This document shows, piece after piece, positions 35,395 to 46,652 of a stretch of DNA of 64,000 nucleotides (position 1 is the stretch's first letter; the number at the start of each line of letters is the position of its first letter). A model generated the notes under the pieces. That model had not been told where the DNA came from and did no database searches. It worked only from the letters and a program-made list of their open reading frames with translations. Source of the DNA: Anadara kagoshimensis (Eukaryota; Mollusca; Bivalvia; Arcoida; Arcidae); the NCBI GenBank assembly GCA_021292105.1, contig CM037862.1, positions 6,986,765-7,050,764 on the forward strand. The letters are read 5' to 3'. The translations under genes and the position numbers were made by a program.

Positions 35395-36030
35395 TCATGT
35401 GCGCTTTTAAGTCTATACCGTGGGTCCTTTTTGTTGCAAAATGTACTAGGGTACTATAAGTGGGTGCTAGCAGTTAAACATTTAGTATTAGTGTAACATT
35501 TACACTTATTGTACTATCTAAGACTGTCAAGTCAGCTACTTATGTGACTAAGTTACTTATACTTTGTGCACATTTCAGCCTTGTATCTTGGGTCCTTTAA
35601 GTTGCAAAATGTACTGTTAGTGGCTGTTAGAAATGAAACATGTAATAGTTGGATGTGAAACTTGTAACATTTACACACACTGTATTGATCTGAGACTTTC
35701 AGAATGATATTCATAAACTTGAGTAACTAAATTACTTGTGCATGATGTTTCAGCATTGTATTCTGAGGCCTTCAGTGGCAAAATGTACTGTTTATAAGTT
35801 GGTACTTAAGCAGTAAAACATTTACATTTACACTCATTGTACTGGTCTAAGACTAAGTCAAGTCAGCTATTGATATACATAAACTTTAAGTGACTAAATT
35901 ACTTATACTTGTGCACTTTTCAGCCTTGTATTCTGGGGTCTACAGTTGCAAAATGTACTGATAGAAATGAAACTTGTAATAATGTACATGTAGTAACATT
36001 TACACCCATTGTACTGATCTAAGACTTTCT
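35395..36030. repeat. 170-bp tandem repeat, 4 copies
   Basis: The marker GCAAAATGTACT falls at 35436, 35604, 35778 and 35948 (steps 168, 174, 170). Shared blocks include TTCAGCCTTGTATTCTGGG, AACATTTACACTCATTGTACT and GATCTAAGACTTT. The unit is close to nucleosome-repeat length. The copies are diverged, so the array is old. Confidence 0.88.
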
Positions 36031-37171
36031 CACTCTCTTTGACCTTATGACTTTGCACTTTATGTGAACTTTTGGACACAGCCTTTCTGTACATATACTC
36101 ATGCAGATATGTATAAACTATTGTGTATTGACAATATATATCCATTGTGTATATATACATATATATATATTATTGGTGTATTAAGATTTTACATATTATT
36201 AATTCATGAATTGATCAAGCGAAGGTGTTAATTGAAATACTTTATAAAGGTGATAATTGAAAAAATGTCTAGAAAATGAGGTAGCTAGTCCATGAATACT
36301 TCTGTATGAGTTGAAAAGTGCACGAAGGATCTTTTATATTTGCATACATTTACATATATACATACAGAATTACCAAATGAAAGAAAGTCAGACACAATAG
36401 TATTGTAATAGACATTTGTGTTATTTAAGTTTATTTAATGCCAATTTTAAAACTTTTGCTTATTCAGCTTATTTTGAATCAGTTGGCCCGTTCTTGTAAA
36501 ATTCTCAATCACAGGAAAGCTTTTGTTATACACCAGTACCTTGCTATTTTTAAATCTTTAGACCAGTTGCTTGCTATTTTCAAACCAAAGAGCTTTTGTC
36601 ATACCAGTGATGTTGGTGCCAGGTCATGTCACCTGGAGCATGCCTCATGTGCATTCCAATGTCAAAATATTTCATGGACTAGCAAAATGTGAAACATTTT
36701 TGTTTAAGATTTTTCATGGACTATAATTGTGTAGACCAGCTCATAATGAACCCCTGGCCCTGATGTGAGTATCTCCTGGACTGTTAACATATAAATGTGA
36801 TTCAAATGTGGACTAGCAAAATGTGAAAAGTTTTTGTGTGAAATATTTTATGGACAAAATGTGTGTACAGACCAGCTTACAATGAGCTTGCTGTGTTATT
36901 CTGCAAAACTCTGGTAGTATTTATATTCAGCTAGTTTACTGATCTCTAAAGAGTTTTAGAGTAATTGGTATGAATGGGTCAAATATTTGCTAACCTATAT
37001 TTATTATACACCTAATGTTGATTCAGGGTTTAAAAAATATCTGGCAATTAATCTATAAATATATATTGTGTATTGGATTATAATCCATATATAAAGGTGG
37101 CAGACTTTTTAAGTTACTGGTCATTGATCAAAGGGGATTATAATACAATATAAAACACTACTTGTTTGATG

Positions 37172-37399
37172 TATAGGCAAACAACATTGACCTGTCTGCT
37201 TGACCTTTAATTTGAAAATTTGTATTTATGTATAGGAACACGAATGTTTATTTCATCCACATCATTGAGAACATTTGTATTAAATGTACTAACTTTGAAT
37301 CTTAACACACTACCAATGTATTTTTGGGATTGTCATATACATGTATGCCAACATTCTTCATCAAAGGTCAAGCAGATAGATCAATGTTGTTTGACTATA
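37172..37399. mobile_element. MITE-1 copy 5
   Basis: Left end TATAGGCAAACAACATTGAC with CTGTCTGCTTGACC; right end AAAGGTCAAGCAGATAGATC with AATGTTGTTTGACTATA. About 228 bp. Confidence 0.88.
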
Positions 37400-37744
37400 C
37401 ATATAATGTATAGCTGGCTATATTACTGTTTTATTGTTTCCTGTATTTTATTTCTGTTCTGAACCTTTACTAAAATTGATATTTCCCTTCTTTCATTGAT
37501 TATAAGTTTTATTGTTGTTGTGTAAAGAAATCAAAACATAATCAGATTTGGGTCTGTATAAGTTTTATATGAAGTATGGTAGTGTCATGGTCATTTTTAT
37601 CTTTTGTTGATGTTGTCATTGTTTTGACCAAGACCGAAGATGTAGTTCAATAGATGATTGATTGCATATCAAGATGCACTATTTTAGCAAGACCTGTCAC
37701 CTTATACAGCTAATCTGTGAAGTTTTCTCAGGGGACAAGTGGTT

Positions 37745-37965
37745 TAAAATATCCACCCTATATGGATCAGATTGCCTCTTGCTGCTTTATGCTGGAATCC
37801 TACTTGGGCAAATTCTTGTGTGAGAAAGTTTGTTAGTTTGCTTGGCCAAGGTTGGTAGTTTTCTGTAGACGCTGGCTTCCTCATCATCTTGAATTGATCA
37901 CCTTGATACAAGTGAAAGAATCTTTATTGGGGCATAAAATTTGATCATTCCACTCCTCTGAAATA
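37745..37965 (+). mobile_element. SINE-B copy
   Basis: GTGTGAGAAAGTTTGTTAGT, GCCAAGGTTGGTAGTTTTCT, CTTGATACAAGTGAAAGAAT and CTTTATTGGGGCATAAAATT mark the 3' two-thirds of SINE-B. The B-box reads GCTGGAATCCTA. Confidence 0.75.
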
Positions 37966-38480
37966 CCACTAATAAAGAAGTTTTAAAGATACAGAGAAAA
38001 AGATTAATTCTCTGTCCTATTTCTTTTTGTACCTTGAAAAAGCAGCATCATGCTGATAATCCTACAATAGTGTCACTAATTAACAGACCTTGTTAATGCT
38101 ACTTACTAAATCCTGTTTGTACATGTGAGTTTGTTCATTGGTCATAATATGATTGTATACAAAGACATTGCTCAGTGTTATACATTTGTACTCCATATAG
38201 ATGATGAATAATTTTGTTTCCCTAAAATGGTTTGAGTGCACAAATGAACTTGCATTATCATGAACAAGAAATGGCCAAAGTAGTTATTTTGCATTATAGA
38301 ACAATGTTTTCAGAAATTCCTGAAATTGAAGAATAAAGCTTGTAACTAAAATAAATTCTAATAGTGTTACAACTAATGCAATCAAGAACATGACACTATA
38401 CATACAAATGATGGAAATGACCATTTATACATGGCAGCAAAGGACAAACATATACTGGCTGGGACTAATAGAATATATCG

Positions 38481-38646
38481 CTACTAGTCATATGAGATAA
38501 GGAAATCTCAACCCAAGGTCTTATATATTTGGTCCAGAACTTGGCAAGCCTTGTTCTGGACCAAATATATAAGAAGACCCTCATATTACTTATATACAAA
38601 TATATAAGACTGAGGGTTGAGATTTTCCTGTCTCATATGACCAGTA
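38481..38646. repeat. Foldback element with nested hairpins, copy 1
   Basis: Outer arms 38481-38514 and 38613-38646 are inverted copies (TCATATGAGA and AATCTCAACCC against GGGTTGAGA and TCTCATATGA). Inside lies a perfect 21-bp inverted pair, 38520-38540 and 38553-38573 (TTATATATTTGGTCCAGAAC) with a 12-base loop. It is followed by TGATTCTTTTTCT, as is the related foldback at 48.6 kb. Confidence 0.9.
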
Positions 38647-39449
38647 AGTGATTGATTCTTTTTCTAGTTCCTTTAAAAAGGCATCTATGGTCACAGAAAA
38701 CAGCTGTTTATTCAGGTATAGCATGTAGTGTGTCTCAACCCTAGAGTGAGACAAGGAAATCCCACATGACGAAATACAGACTTTGGATGCAGACACTGAA
38801 ATACATGTCCACTGGTGATGACTCTCAACCATCTGACATGTATCACAACTAGTGGTCCCATTTAAAATAAGCCCAATTTTACCAATTAATGAACCAAGAA
38901 CATAAATTTGATGACCCTGGCTCTTAGTAACAGCAGTCAAATGCCTTGCGGATGGGCAATAATCTATCCATTTACTTTAAATTCTAAAATCGATAAAAGC
39001 CTAATGTAAAATAGTGTTTATATGTGCACTAATGAAGTTTCTCCCTAATTTAAGCTTCTAAAGATGAAGACAAGCCGCAAGATATGTATTAACCTACTAT
39101 TAGAAACCATGTGGAAAATTGCACATTTCTGTATGAACATTTAACAATGGAGTTCATTACATAGCCAGACAAAATATAAACTGTAAAAGCTTTAGTCATG
39201 ACTTGTATTTATACTGCTTTGTCAGAATTAGTCGGTACAATTTAAAAGTATTATGAATATAAACAAAAGACATGTCTAGCCTTGGACTTTTTCCCTAGTT
39301 TAGTTAATTAGTAATAGTATATTTTGAAAGTTGGACATATGATATGACCAGTAAAAAGACACAAAAGCTATCTATTTGCATGATAATAAAGATTTAAAAC
39401 TTCTGCTAACTTGACAAATATTTCTCATCGATTCTTATATGATATACTG

Positions 39450-39775
39450 CTATGGTAGCTCAGTTGGTAAGAGTGTTCTTTTTATAAGTGGGAGGTTGGG
39501 GTTTAATCCACTGTCTGAAGTCTAATATAGACTTGAAAGTAGGTACTAGTGACTGTTCTTTCGCGAAACACTACATTTAGAAATAGGTACTTTGGAAGAG
39601 GCCTATAATAAAACCAATGCTTTGTGTCAAGGTGAGCATTGCATGTTAGGAACCCCCTGTTAGACATTGTTCTGAGTGAACTACAAAGGTAAAAAATGTG
39701 CCAAATTGCCCATAGCTGGTGATGTCTCGATATAAGTGAAATATTCTTGACTGGAACATAAACACTATTTAATCA
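39450..39775 (+). mobile_element. SINE-A, full length
   Basis: A-box GTAGCTCAGTTGGTAAGAG (39455-39473) and B-box-like GGGGTTTAATCC. The 3' module is CATAGCTGGTGATGTCTCGA, TATAAGTGAAATATTCTTGA, CTGGAACATAAACAC. Confidence 0.9.
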
Positions 39776-40324
39776 GTTTCATGAGTATAGGACTTATAAG
39801 GCATTGATGGTTATTCTTCAGGTACTCTTGTTTTCTCCACTATAGCTATGGCAAATGCTGGACTTGTAAATCTGTCTTTGAAGTTCACAGCTTTGCATGA
39901 TATTTAAACATTAAAGTTAATTAGTTTTTCCAGCTGCTGCCTCTGATACGTTTTATCATTTTAATAAACTAGATAAAAATATTTATATTTTAAAAGTTAT
40001 CTGCATTCTTTAAAGAAAAATAATTTTTCATAAAATATTGATCGGTTTTATCACAAGTACTGTTAACTTTGATGCAGGTAAATGTGATTTCCGATCTGCC
40101 TCGGGTAACATATCCCTTATTTAAGACATTATTGATACTATAATGGGACAGCGTGGGAGAGACTGATATAGCATGCAATTTTACTTTTTTCACCTTTTAT
40201 GGTAAATGATAATGTATTTTTAGACACAACTGTCTGGTCTTGTAACATTATGTTAAATGTCATGTGATGTATTTCACAGTCTGCAGGCTCAGATGTCCTG
40301 CTTCTATGTTCAGAAATAACTGCA

Positions 40325-40496
40325 GAAAGTTATCAATTCGATGCAGTAGAAATGACATTCAAAACTCTCATTTGTGGCTATTTTGGACATAAGTGTAATT
40401 TTTTTGCTTCAGTTGAGATTAGAGATTATTGTTTATTGAAAGCAGTAGAACTGGCATTCAAATCTCTTCATTTGTTTTTGGGCTATTTTGGATATT
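40325..40496. repeat. About 95-bp tandem repeat, left two copies
   Basis: Two copies of a unit with GCAGTAGAACTGGCATTCAA, ATCTCTTCATTTG, GGCTATTTTGGACATAAGTG, TAATTTTTTTGCTTCAGTTG. A third copy resumes at 41838, on the far side of a 1.34 kb CpG-rich segment. Confidence 0.85.
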
Positions 40497-41000
40497 TCCG
40501 TATATACGTCGCCCCAGTAGATACGTCGCACCCCCGCCCCAGGCCAGCAAGCCCAGTATTTTCTAAAGGTCATCTACATACGTCACAGCCAAAAATTTGC
40601 AAGAGAAAATTCGAAATTTGTTCAGCAAGAGCCGTTGATTTTTAATTCCATGAATAAAGAAACAAAAGCTTTTACCGGTGTTATTTATTATTTTTCTTTG
40701 TTTGAATAGCTTGTGTAAATTAAACATGTATGTAGATATTACTTAATACATGTATGGACACAAACGATGTATATTGCTTGAATAAAACATGTACTTTTTG
40801 GCTCCCGATCATGAGATCGGTTAATTCACATGTTGTTGTCACCGACAAAGGAAGTCAAAGTTTGATCATGCGCAGAGGTTGCGATATGTATTGCATGATT
40901 TTTTTAAACAAGGGGGTCGCTTGTAGCGTTATTAGACTCATGTTTCAGATTTTATAATACTGGATTGTCGATATTATGTTGAAGTTGATGATCTAATGCT

Positions 41001-41004
<4 letters not shown>

Positions 41005-41039
<35 letters not shown>
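41005..41039. repeat. Homopolymer G35
   Basis: Thirty-five consecutive G residues, about 330 bases upstream of the exon 1 start codon. The length is the type most affected by sequencing error. It would support G-quadruplex formation. Confidence 0.95.
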
Positions 41040-41040
<1 letters not shown>

Positions 41041-41295
41041 CGCCATTTTATATTGTTCAGAATGACATGTGGTTTTGCATTCGAGAGTATTGGTCAATAA
41101 CTAGGACGACCTCCGGTTGTTTGAACTTTTGTGAAAGAATAATATGTATTCATTTTTTGTTGCGTTTAAAATCTAAACATGTCGTTGGAATTGCAAATTA
41201 AATTTAAATAAATTTTATTAATATCCCGATCAGCGATTGTCCAATCCTGACACTTTTTACTCAAACCGACAGATACGAAGTGCCATATGACCTCT

Positions 41296-41371
41296 GACAT
41301 AGGAATATATAATTAGTGTTTGTAATGGCGGCGCTTTCTTCTTCAATGTATAAACATGGGTACCGGTAAAC
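41296..41371 (+). promoter_or_regulatory. Likely core promoter / 5' leader of exon 1
   Basis: A TATA-like stretch AATATATAATT (41303-41313) is followed by TAATGGCGGCG (41323-41333), which matches the YY1-type element AANATGGCGGC often found just downstream of start sites. The leader holds a 14-codon upstream ORF, 41325-41369, ending two bases before the main ATG. CpG is high. The start site itself is inferred. Confidence 0.5.
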
Positions 41372-41480
41372 ATGGACGATTATATCGATGGATTATATCG
41401 GGAATGGCTTCAATCATTAAACAAACAAGACACACGCGATGTGTTACCGGGAGGACTTGATTATTTAAAGTTAATTACAG
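41372..41480 (+). CDS. First coding exon, unknown protein
   Basis: Thirty-six codons plus one base, from ATG in a good context (AAAC before, G after). The peptide starts M-D-D-Y-I-D-G-L-Y-R-E-W-L-Q and ends G-L-D-Y-L-K-L-I-T. The exon closes at ACAG before GTGACC. A second donor 6 bases on (CCAG before GTATTT) is stronger by consensus but would put exon 2 out of frame. With the first donor the split codon G+AT gives Asp and continues in frame into 60348-60410. Codons are balanced and CpG-containing, unlike the surrounding repeats. The residues suggest a short amphipathic helix followed by a basic region. I do not recognise the family. The exon lies inside the CpG-rich segment that interrupts a tandem repeat. 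Confidence 0.6.
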
Positions 41481-41837
41481 GTGACCAGGTATTTACTTCT
41501 TTGCCGACTTCTATTCTGTTGCACGTGACAACTTGAAAATGAGACTCATACTTACCTTAATTAATTAATTATTTGTTTATTTCAAAGACTTTATTGGTCA
41601 AATTTAATAATAAAAAAATATATCACATATAATGATAATAACAAAAATACAATAAAAAGCAAAATTTACTTTCAACTAGAAAATTACCTTAACTTCCGGT
41701 TTGTCGACCTTCCAAAATGCCTTGAAAATTCGAGACAGATTATCAAAATATTTTAATGTCGGCTAGTTAAGTCGCATTGCATTTTAAAATATTAAAATTT
41801 AGTGAAAAAGTTGCGACGTATCTATGGAAATATACGG

Positions 41838-41930
41838 TAGTGTAATTTTGCTTCAGTTGAGAAAATTATTAATTGGAAGTAGAATTGGCATTCAAATCTC
41901 TTCATTTGTTTGGGCTATATGTAACATAAG
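41838..41930. repeat. About 95-bp tandem repeat, right copy
   Basis: GTGTAATTTTGCTTCAGTTG, GAAGTAGAATTGGCATTCAA, ATCTCTTCATTTGTTTGGGC repeats the units at 40325-40496. A further partial start (GTGTAATTAAGCTTCAATT) follows at about 41930. Confidence 0.85.
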
Positions 41931-42152
41931 TGTAATTAAGCTTCAATTAAAAATGTCTATTTTCCCAATGAGAATTTATTTCCGGGTTTACCAAAGATAG
42001 ACAATTAAAAATGATTAAATTATGTAATCAAAATGTGATATTGAAACCTGCACATATGTTGATCTAAGTAATTGATTTTAGTAATGTAATTGTCTTGCAA
42101 TTTAGTTATATGGAAGTATTTAGCTGTTTCATTAAAATCCATAGTTGTCCAG

Positions 42153-42238
42153 TTTGAAGGTTTTGGTCTGAATATATGGTACTGAAGGTTTTGGTCTGAA
42201 TATATGGTACTGAAGGTTTTGGTCTGAATATATGGTAC
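42153..42238. repeat. 28-bp tandem repeat, 3 copies
   Basis: Three virtually identical units GAAGGTTTTGGTCTGAATAT plus ATGGTACT. Confidence 0.95.
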
Positions 42239-42468
42239 AATAGAAAAGAGGGTTTGTCTATGTTGTATTGGTTAGAAGTTTGAAATTTGGGATTTATGAT
42301 TCAGAGACTGTCAAAAGTGGTAGAGTTGTGGTGGAAAACCATCAGAAAGAACTATTGATGTTCATTAAGCAAGCAAAATTACAAAAGTTACACTACTATA
42401 ATATCTGTCTGTACTGAAGATCTTACCTAGATTATTGCCTAGGCAGTAAGAGACATTGGCCCATAAGC

Positions 42469-42665
42469 TCTGCCACCAAGGTCCCAAAACATGCAAGAGG
42501 TTAGTTGGGTGCCACCAAGGCCCCAAAATATGCAAGAAGTTAGTTTGGTCCAAACAAGGCCCCAAAACATGCAAGAGGTTAGTTAGGTCTAACCAAGGCC
42601 CCATAACATGCAATAGGTTAGTTGGGTCCAACCAAGGCCCAAAAACATGCAAGAGGTTAGTTGGA
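42469..42665. repeat. 39-bp tandem repeat, 5 copies
   Basis: The unit CCAACCAAGGCCCCAAAACA plus TGCAAGAGGTTAGTTGGGT is 39 bases, so frames stay open on both strands with a 13-residue period (plus: G-P-K-T-C-K-R-L-V-G; minus: D-P-T-N-L-L-H-V-L-G-P-W). No splice or start evidence supports coding. Confidence 0.92.
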
Positions 42666-43714
42666 TTTCTTTGAACTCCAAACCGAACATTCATGTGTCA
42701 TTAATCTGAAGCTATGTTTTCAATTGACCACTTGTTTCTGAAAAGAACCTATTTTAGCAAAGTCTTGAGAATACTTTCAAATGAACTATATACATGTATT
42801 CACAAATTTCTTAAATTTGGCCCCTAATAATGTAAAATGTGTGGATTTTTGCATTTGTAAGCTCCTTACAGAGTTTTTGTCCTTGCTATATGACAGGAAC
42901 ACTTTATCATCAGATTACTCAATAGTGAATATTTTCTGACTTAGGTAATATAGAAAACAAGGTACACAGTCCAATCATGACTCATAAGATCAAATGGATA
43001 TTATCTGAGATAAATACAAAACAAAGTCATCTGTGTACATGTGTATTATAAAAATCTCTCTCTACTTAGTTAGCCCTGAGTTGTCTGTTTGTGTTTAGTC
43101 ACTCTGCACACTGTTTAAAACCAAACTACTCTCAGAGACACTTAACTTGGGTGGTAACACCAGAGTATTTATTTCAAAAATCTGTAAACTCTTAGACTGA
43201 AGACGAGATAGAAGACAACATGTATATTTTTATTGCCGAAATTGATATAGTGTACATTTTGCCGTTCAGTTTTTGATAAAGACAAGATAATCATATAGTT
43301 TTGTGGTCCAATATTTTTGTGTTGTCAGGTGTGCGAATTATCAAATTAAAATTATATGGTAGTTATAATGTAAAAGTAGACATTAGTTGATGACCTCGGT
43401 GTTGACCACAAGGACATAAATTGAGGTGTCAGACATGTTATACATGTATAGAGAATGTCCACCTTATTGTTTGTGTTGACTGATAGTGTATTTACTGCCC
43501 TACATGTCCATTAATGTATACACATACATACCATTGTAACATTATACACCTAAGTCTGAATGATCTAAATCTGAGAGATTTAGGCTGGTTAACATTCAGT
43601 CAGACATGTAACTTTTCAGTGTGACCTGTAATATTCAATGTTTGAAATTCTAAAGGTCTGAGGTTCTGACTGGAAAGGATTTCAATCAAAAACAAAAATA
43701 CCCTTCCTTTAGAA

Positions 43715-43975
43715 CTTCCACCAGGGAAGTGAGGCCTGGTACTCCTGATGGGTAAGCACCTCCTGTTTAGCTAGCTACACCTGTCAAAGCGGTCAGTTCA
43801 GGGATAGTGGAGGAAACTGGAGAGTCCAGAGAAAACCACCAACCTTTGGCAAGCGAACTGTCAAACTTTAAAACACCTGAATCTGTCCGAAGTAGAGTTT
43901 GAACAGGGGTGTTAGAGGCACAGTGATCCAAAAGTGCACACTTTAGACCACTCGGCCACCAAGCCCCAAGAAAAA
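43715..43975 (-). mobile_element. SINE-B with clear tRNA-like head, plus flanking repeat
   Basis: In reverse: GGTCAGTTCAGGGATAGTGG, GAAAACCACCAACCTTTGGC, AGTAGAGTTTGAACAGG (B-box), GCACACTTTAGACCACTCGG, CCACCAAGCCCC. Read on the minus strand the head is TGGTGGCCGAGTGGTCTAAA, a class II tRNA A-box region. This is the best-preserved head of the family. At 43715-43785 it abuts a copy of the GGGAAGTGAGGCCTGGT repeat. Confidence 0.88.
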
Positions 43976-44689
43976 CAAGAAGCAGTGCAGAAGAAACTGT
44001 AATCTGAGCACCCCAATAAATATACTGTATTAAAATGGCACAGTGACAGTATTTGAGTCCTGATTTACTGATATACATCATTGAGTACACTGTATTTGAT
44101 ATTCAGTTTATTTAATTCACCTTCAATGCACTTTGTGGTTAATTTATTACTCAGTGATGAGAAGATCATGTTTTAGATGTCCTGATGTCATAAAAAATGC
44201 TATGCACTTATATGAGGTCCTGGTTTCTTGGTATATCTGCCAGGGTATTTCTGTGGTTCATAAACTGAGGTCCTGGTGTCATGCTGGTGTACTTTTGTGG
44301 TAAAATAGGTAGTGTCATGTTGCTATGCACTTGTACTGAGGTCCTGATGTCTTGGTATATCTGTTGGAGTATTTCTGTGGTTATATATGGGTAGTATCAT
44401 TACAATCTGCATTGTTCAGAACATTCATCAGGATATGTTTGTGGTTTAACCACAATGACATAAACAGAAGGTATAATGGATGTGTCTTCAGGTGTTTTAT
44501 ATTATTTTATTATATCTGTATGCATTATAATTTAAAGGTCTGTACTCCCCCACAAATTTTATTGTTGATGTAATATAAAATTATTAAAATTTATAAGTAC
44601 TTTATCATCTAGATATTGTCAGTGGGGAGGGTAGTAAATAATATTTCAACATGCTTGTCTTGTCTTTACCTCCTTTTGTGTTATTTGTT

Positions 44690-44968
44690 ATAGTGTGAAA
44701 GGTCTTGGGCTTGAATCCTGGCTGAGGTCTGACCAAGACTTGAAAAAATAGGTAGTGACAGCTCTTTCACCAATTTAGAAATGGAAGTCACAAGGTTCCT
44801 TGGGATAGTCCATAAAAAATGATGACCCGTGTCAGGACAGGCGTGGCACATCAAAGATTGCTGTGAACACTGCAAAGGTCAAAATCACTGCCATTTCACC
44901 TATAGCTGGTGACATCTCAATATAAGTGAAATATTCTTGAGTGGGATGTTAAAACCGATTCAATCCTT
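44690..44968 (+). mobile_element. SINE-A lacking its A-box
   Basis: Starts at the B-box (GGGCTTGAATCCTGGCTGAG, 44707-44726), then the full SINE-A body and end GTGAAATATTCTTGAGTGGG, TGTTAAAACCGATTCAATCC. Confidence 0.87.
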
Positions 44969-45956
44969 TGCATCAGAATAAGAGAGAGATGTGAAAAGGC
45001 TACTTTGTGATCATTCAGTTAAAAATGTTTTAATTAACATTAAGTGAAACACTATCTACACCACACCACATTCTTGGTCCAGACATGATGCCCATTTTCG
45101 TTTTAATAATGGTGAAAAAGGATCATTGAAAAAAGGATTTATGAGTCACATATAACGTGATATACAGTATGTATACACATATAGACAACGTAACAGTAGT
45201 TTTTTGTGTTTTATTAATGTGTTATATGACATGTTAACTATGTTAATTGTAGTTTAATTGTTTTTCATATATCATTTACATATAACTGTGTATATAAAAA
45301 ACTGTCTAAATGTCAAAAGTTAAAAGCTGTAATTAAAATGAGGTAAAATCAGAGGAAATGAGTAAAGCAGGTGAAATAATTGTAAACACAAAATTTGACA
45401 AGTATATTTTACAATTTAATGGTTCTTAAGTTGGTGCAACCCTGTACCATTATGTCAGTCGTGACTGGCTGCATATAGAGTGGTTGAAATTTACACCACA
45501 GTGATTGTCAACTTGTCCATCAGTCTGTCTAGATGGGATTGGTTTCCAGAATATAATTAAAAATTATGATCCAATTTTAATTTTAATTTATATTTGTATG
45601 AATATAAAGACAGAGTTTGATTTCTGTGATATTCTGTCCACCTTTGTGGGAATATCATGAACAATTCAAGAAATATTCTTGCATTGCTCTGGAACAAAGT
45701 TCATGAGCTGCTCAGAATGCGTTAATGAACGCTTAAATCTTTTTACAAAAAATTCTTACAAAAGAAAAGCTTGGAGGTATAAGCTTGTTTGTTTCTTCAG
45801 TTTGGGACCAGATTGAACCTACCAGTGCTGTCACTTGCTTTTATATTAAGATCCCTTGGATCAAATCGTGAACTGGAATAGAGTATTTGGAGATTTGTTT
45901 ACTGAAATGTCTAAGAATAGAATTGCTTATTTAATATCTATGCCTCCAGTGCTTAG

Positions 45957-46040
45957 CATCTTGAGCATTCATTGTGAATCTTGAGCATTCATTGTGAATC
46001 TTGAGCATCCATTGTGAATCCTGGGCAGCCAATGTAAATC
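45957..46040. repeat. 20-bp tandem repeat, 4 copies
   Basis: CTTGAGCATTCATTGTGAAT is repeated with increasing divergence to the right (CTGGGCAGCCAATGTAAAT). Confidence 0.9.
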
Positions 46041-46479
46041 AGCAACACAGTATTCTGATAGTTCTTATTTGATGGACTATATGTACATGTGTGCTACATT
46101 GCTCTTTGGTAATCCTAACCACATCACAAAGCTTTAAATGGCATCTGAAATTAATATAAAAAACTTTATTAATAAGACCTGGCATTGTTAACTTAATAAG
46201 TTATCTTGGTACTGTATTCACTACAGGGATGTCATTAAATATCTGATTAATGACCCAACATTTTTCATAAAGTGACAAGAAAATTACTTGATTCAATAAC
46301 TTTGAAGTAAATGATTTATATGTTACTGAAATAAGGAAGGAAACACAAAAACACAGTTATTTTGTAGGGTGCTAATTTATTTTAAAATTCAGACTAGTGT
46401 TGAAGCTCATCAGTTAGGAAGTTGCTTGAATTTAAATTGTAGTTCATTAAAAAGAGTGAGATTACAAGACTACACAATG

Positions 46480-46652
46480 GATGAGATTCCATTGCTCTGG
46501 AGAAATCTGCCTACCCTTGGCAAGTAAACTGACAAACTTTATCACATCAGAACATGTCATTTAAGTGGATTAGTACCTAGGCGGTGAAAGGGTGGGTGGT
46601 CCATTAGCACACATGCTTTAGACCACTTGCCCACCAAGGCCTCAAACATTTT
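46480..46652 (-). mobile_element. SINE-B 5' part
   Basis: In reverse: CCTTGGCAAGTAAACTGACA, CCTAGGCGGTGAAAGG, CATGCTTTAGACCACTTGCC, CACCAAGGCC. The tRNA-like head is present and the 3' end is missing. Confidence 0.82.

Larger units (their letters stand above)
4000..40490. other. CpG-poor repeat-filled DNA without a recognised gene
   Basis: About 36 kb with sparse CpG and frequent TG/CA, the pattern left by long-term cytosine methylation. In invertebrates this mainly marks transcribed gene bodies, so this may be intron, but that is inference. It holds the SINEs, MITEs and tandem arrays listed separately. I see nothing in 5710-6985, 7990-9620, 10200-11190, 11410-12235, 14400-15100, 18220-19315, 19800-21155, 22640-23865, 25080-26085, 28240-29120, 29880-31410, 31620-33365, 33560-35390, 36040-37170, 37970-38475 and 38650-39445. 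Stretch 18780-18965 is A-rich low complexity. Short open frames, for example minus-strand 4100-4417 (105 codons) and 30105-30539 (144 codons), show no family motif. Confidence 0.5.
40497..41837. other. CpG-rich segment interrupting the tandem repeat
   Basis: About 1.34 kb with many CpGs, against a CpG-poor background on both sides. Its two edges carry short inverted motifs: CCGTATAT and TAGATACGTCGCA on the left (40503-40535), and their complements TGCGACGTATCTA and ATATACGG on the right (41811-41834). The right flank continues the 95-bp repeat where the left flank broke off, so the segment looks inserted. It contains the G run, the upstream ORF and exon 1. Either it is a promoter-bearing mobile segment, or a true promoter region flanked by repeat copies. 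Confidence 0.6.

Noticed and set aside
35395-36030. Possible exon cluster, because TTTCAG recurs before similar blocks
   Set aside because: The TTTCAG is part of a 170-bp tandem repeat and the following sequence has stops in all frames.
38590-38940. Minus-strand frame of 116 codons
   Set aside because: Starts inside ordinary sequence and ends in the foldback element; no motif.
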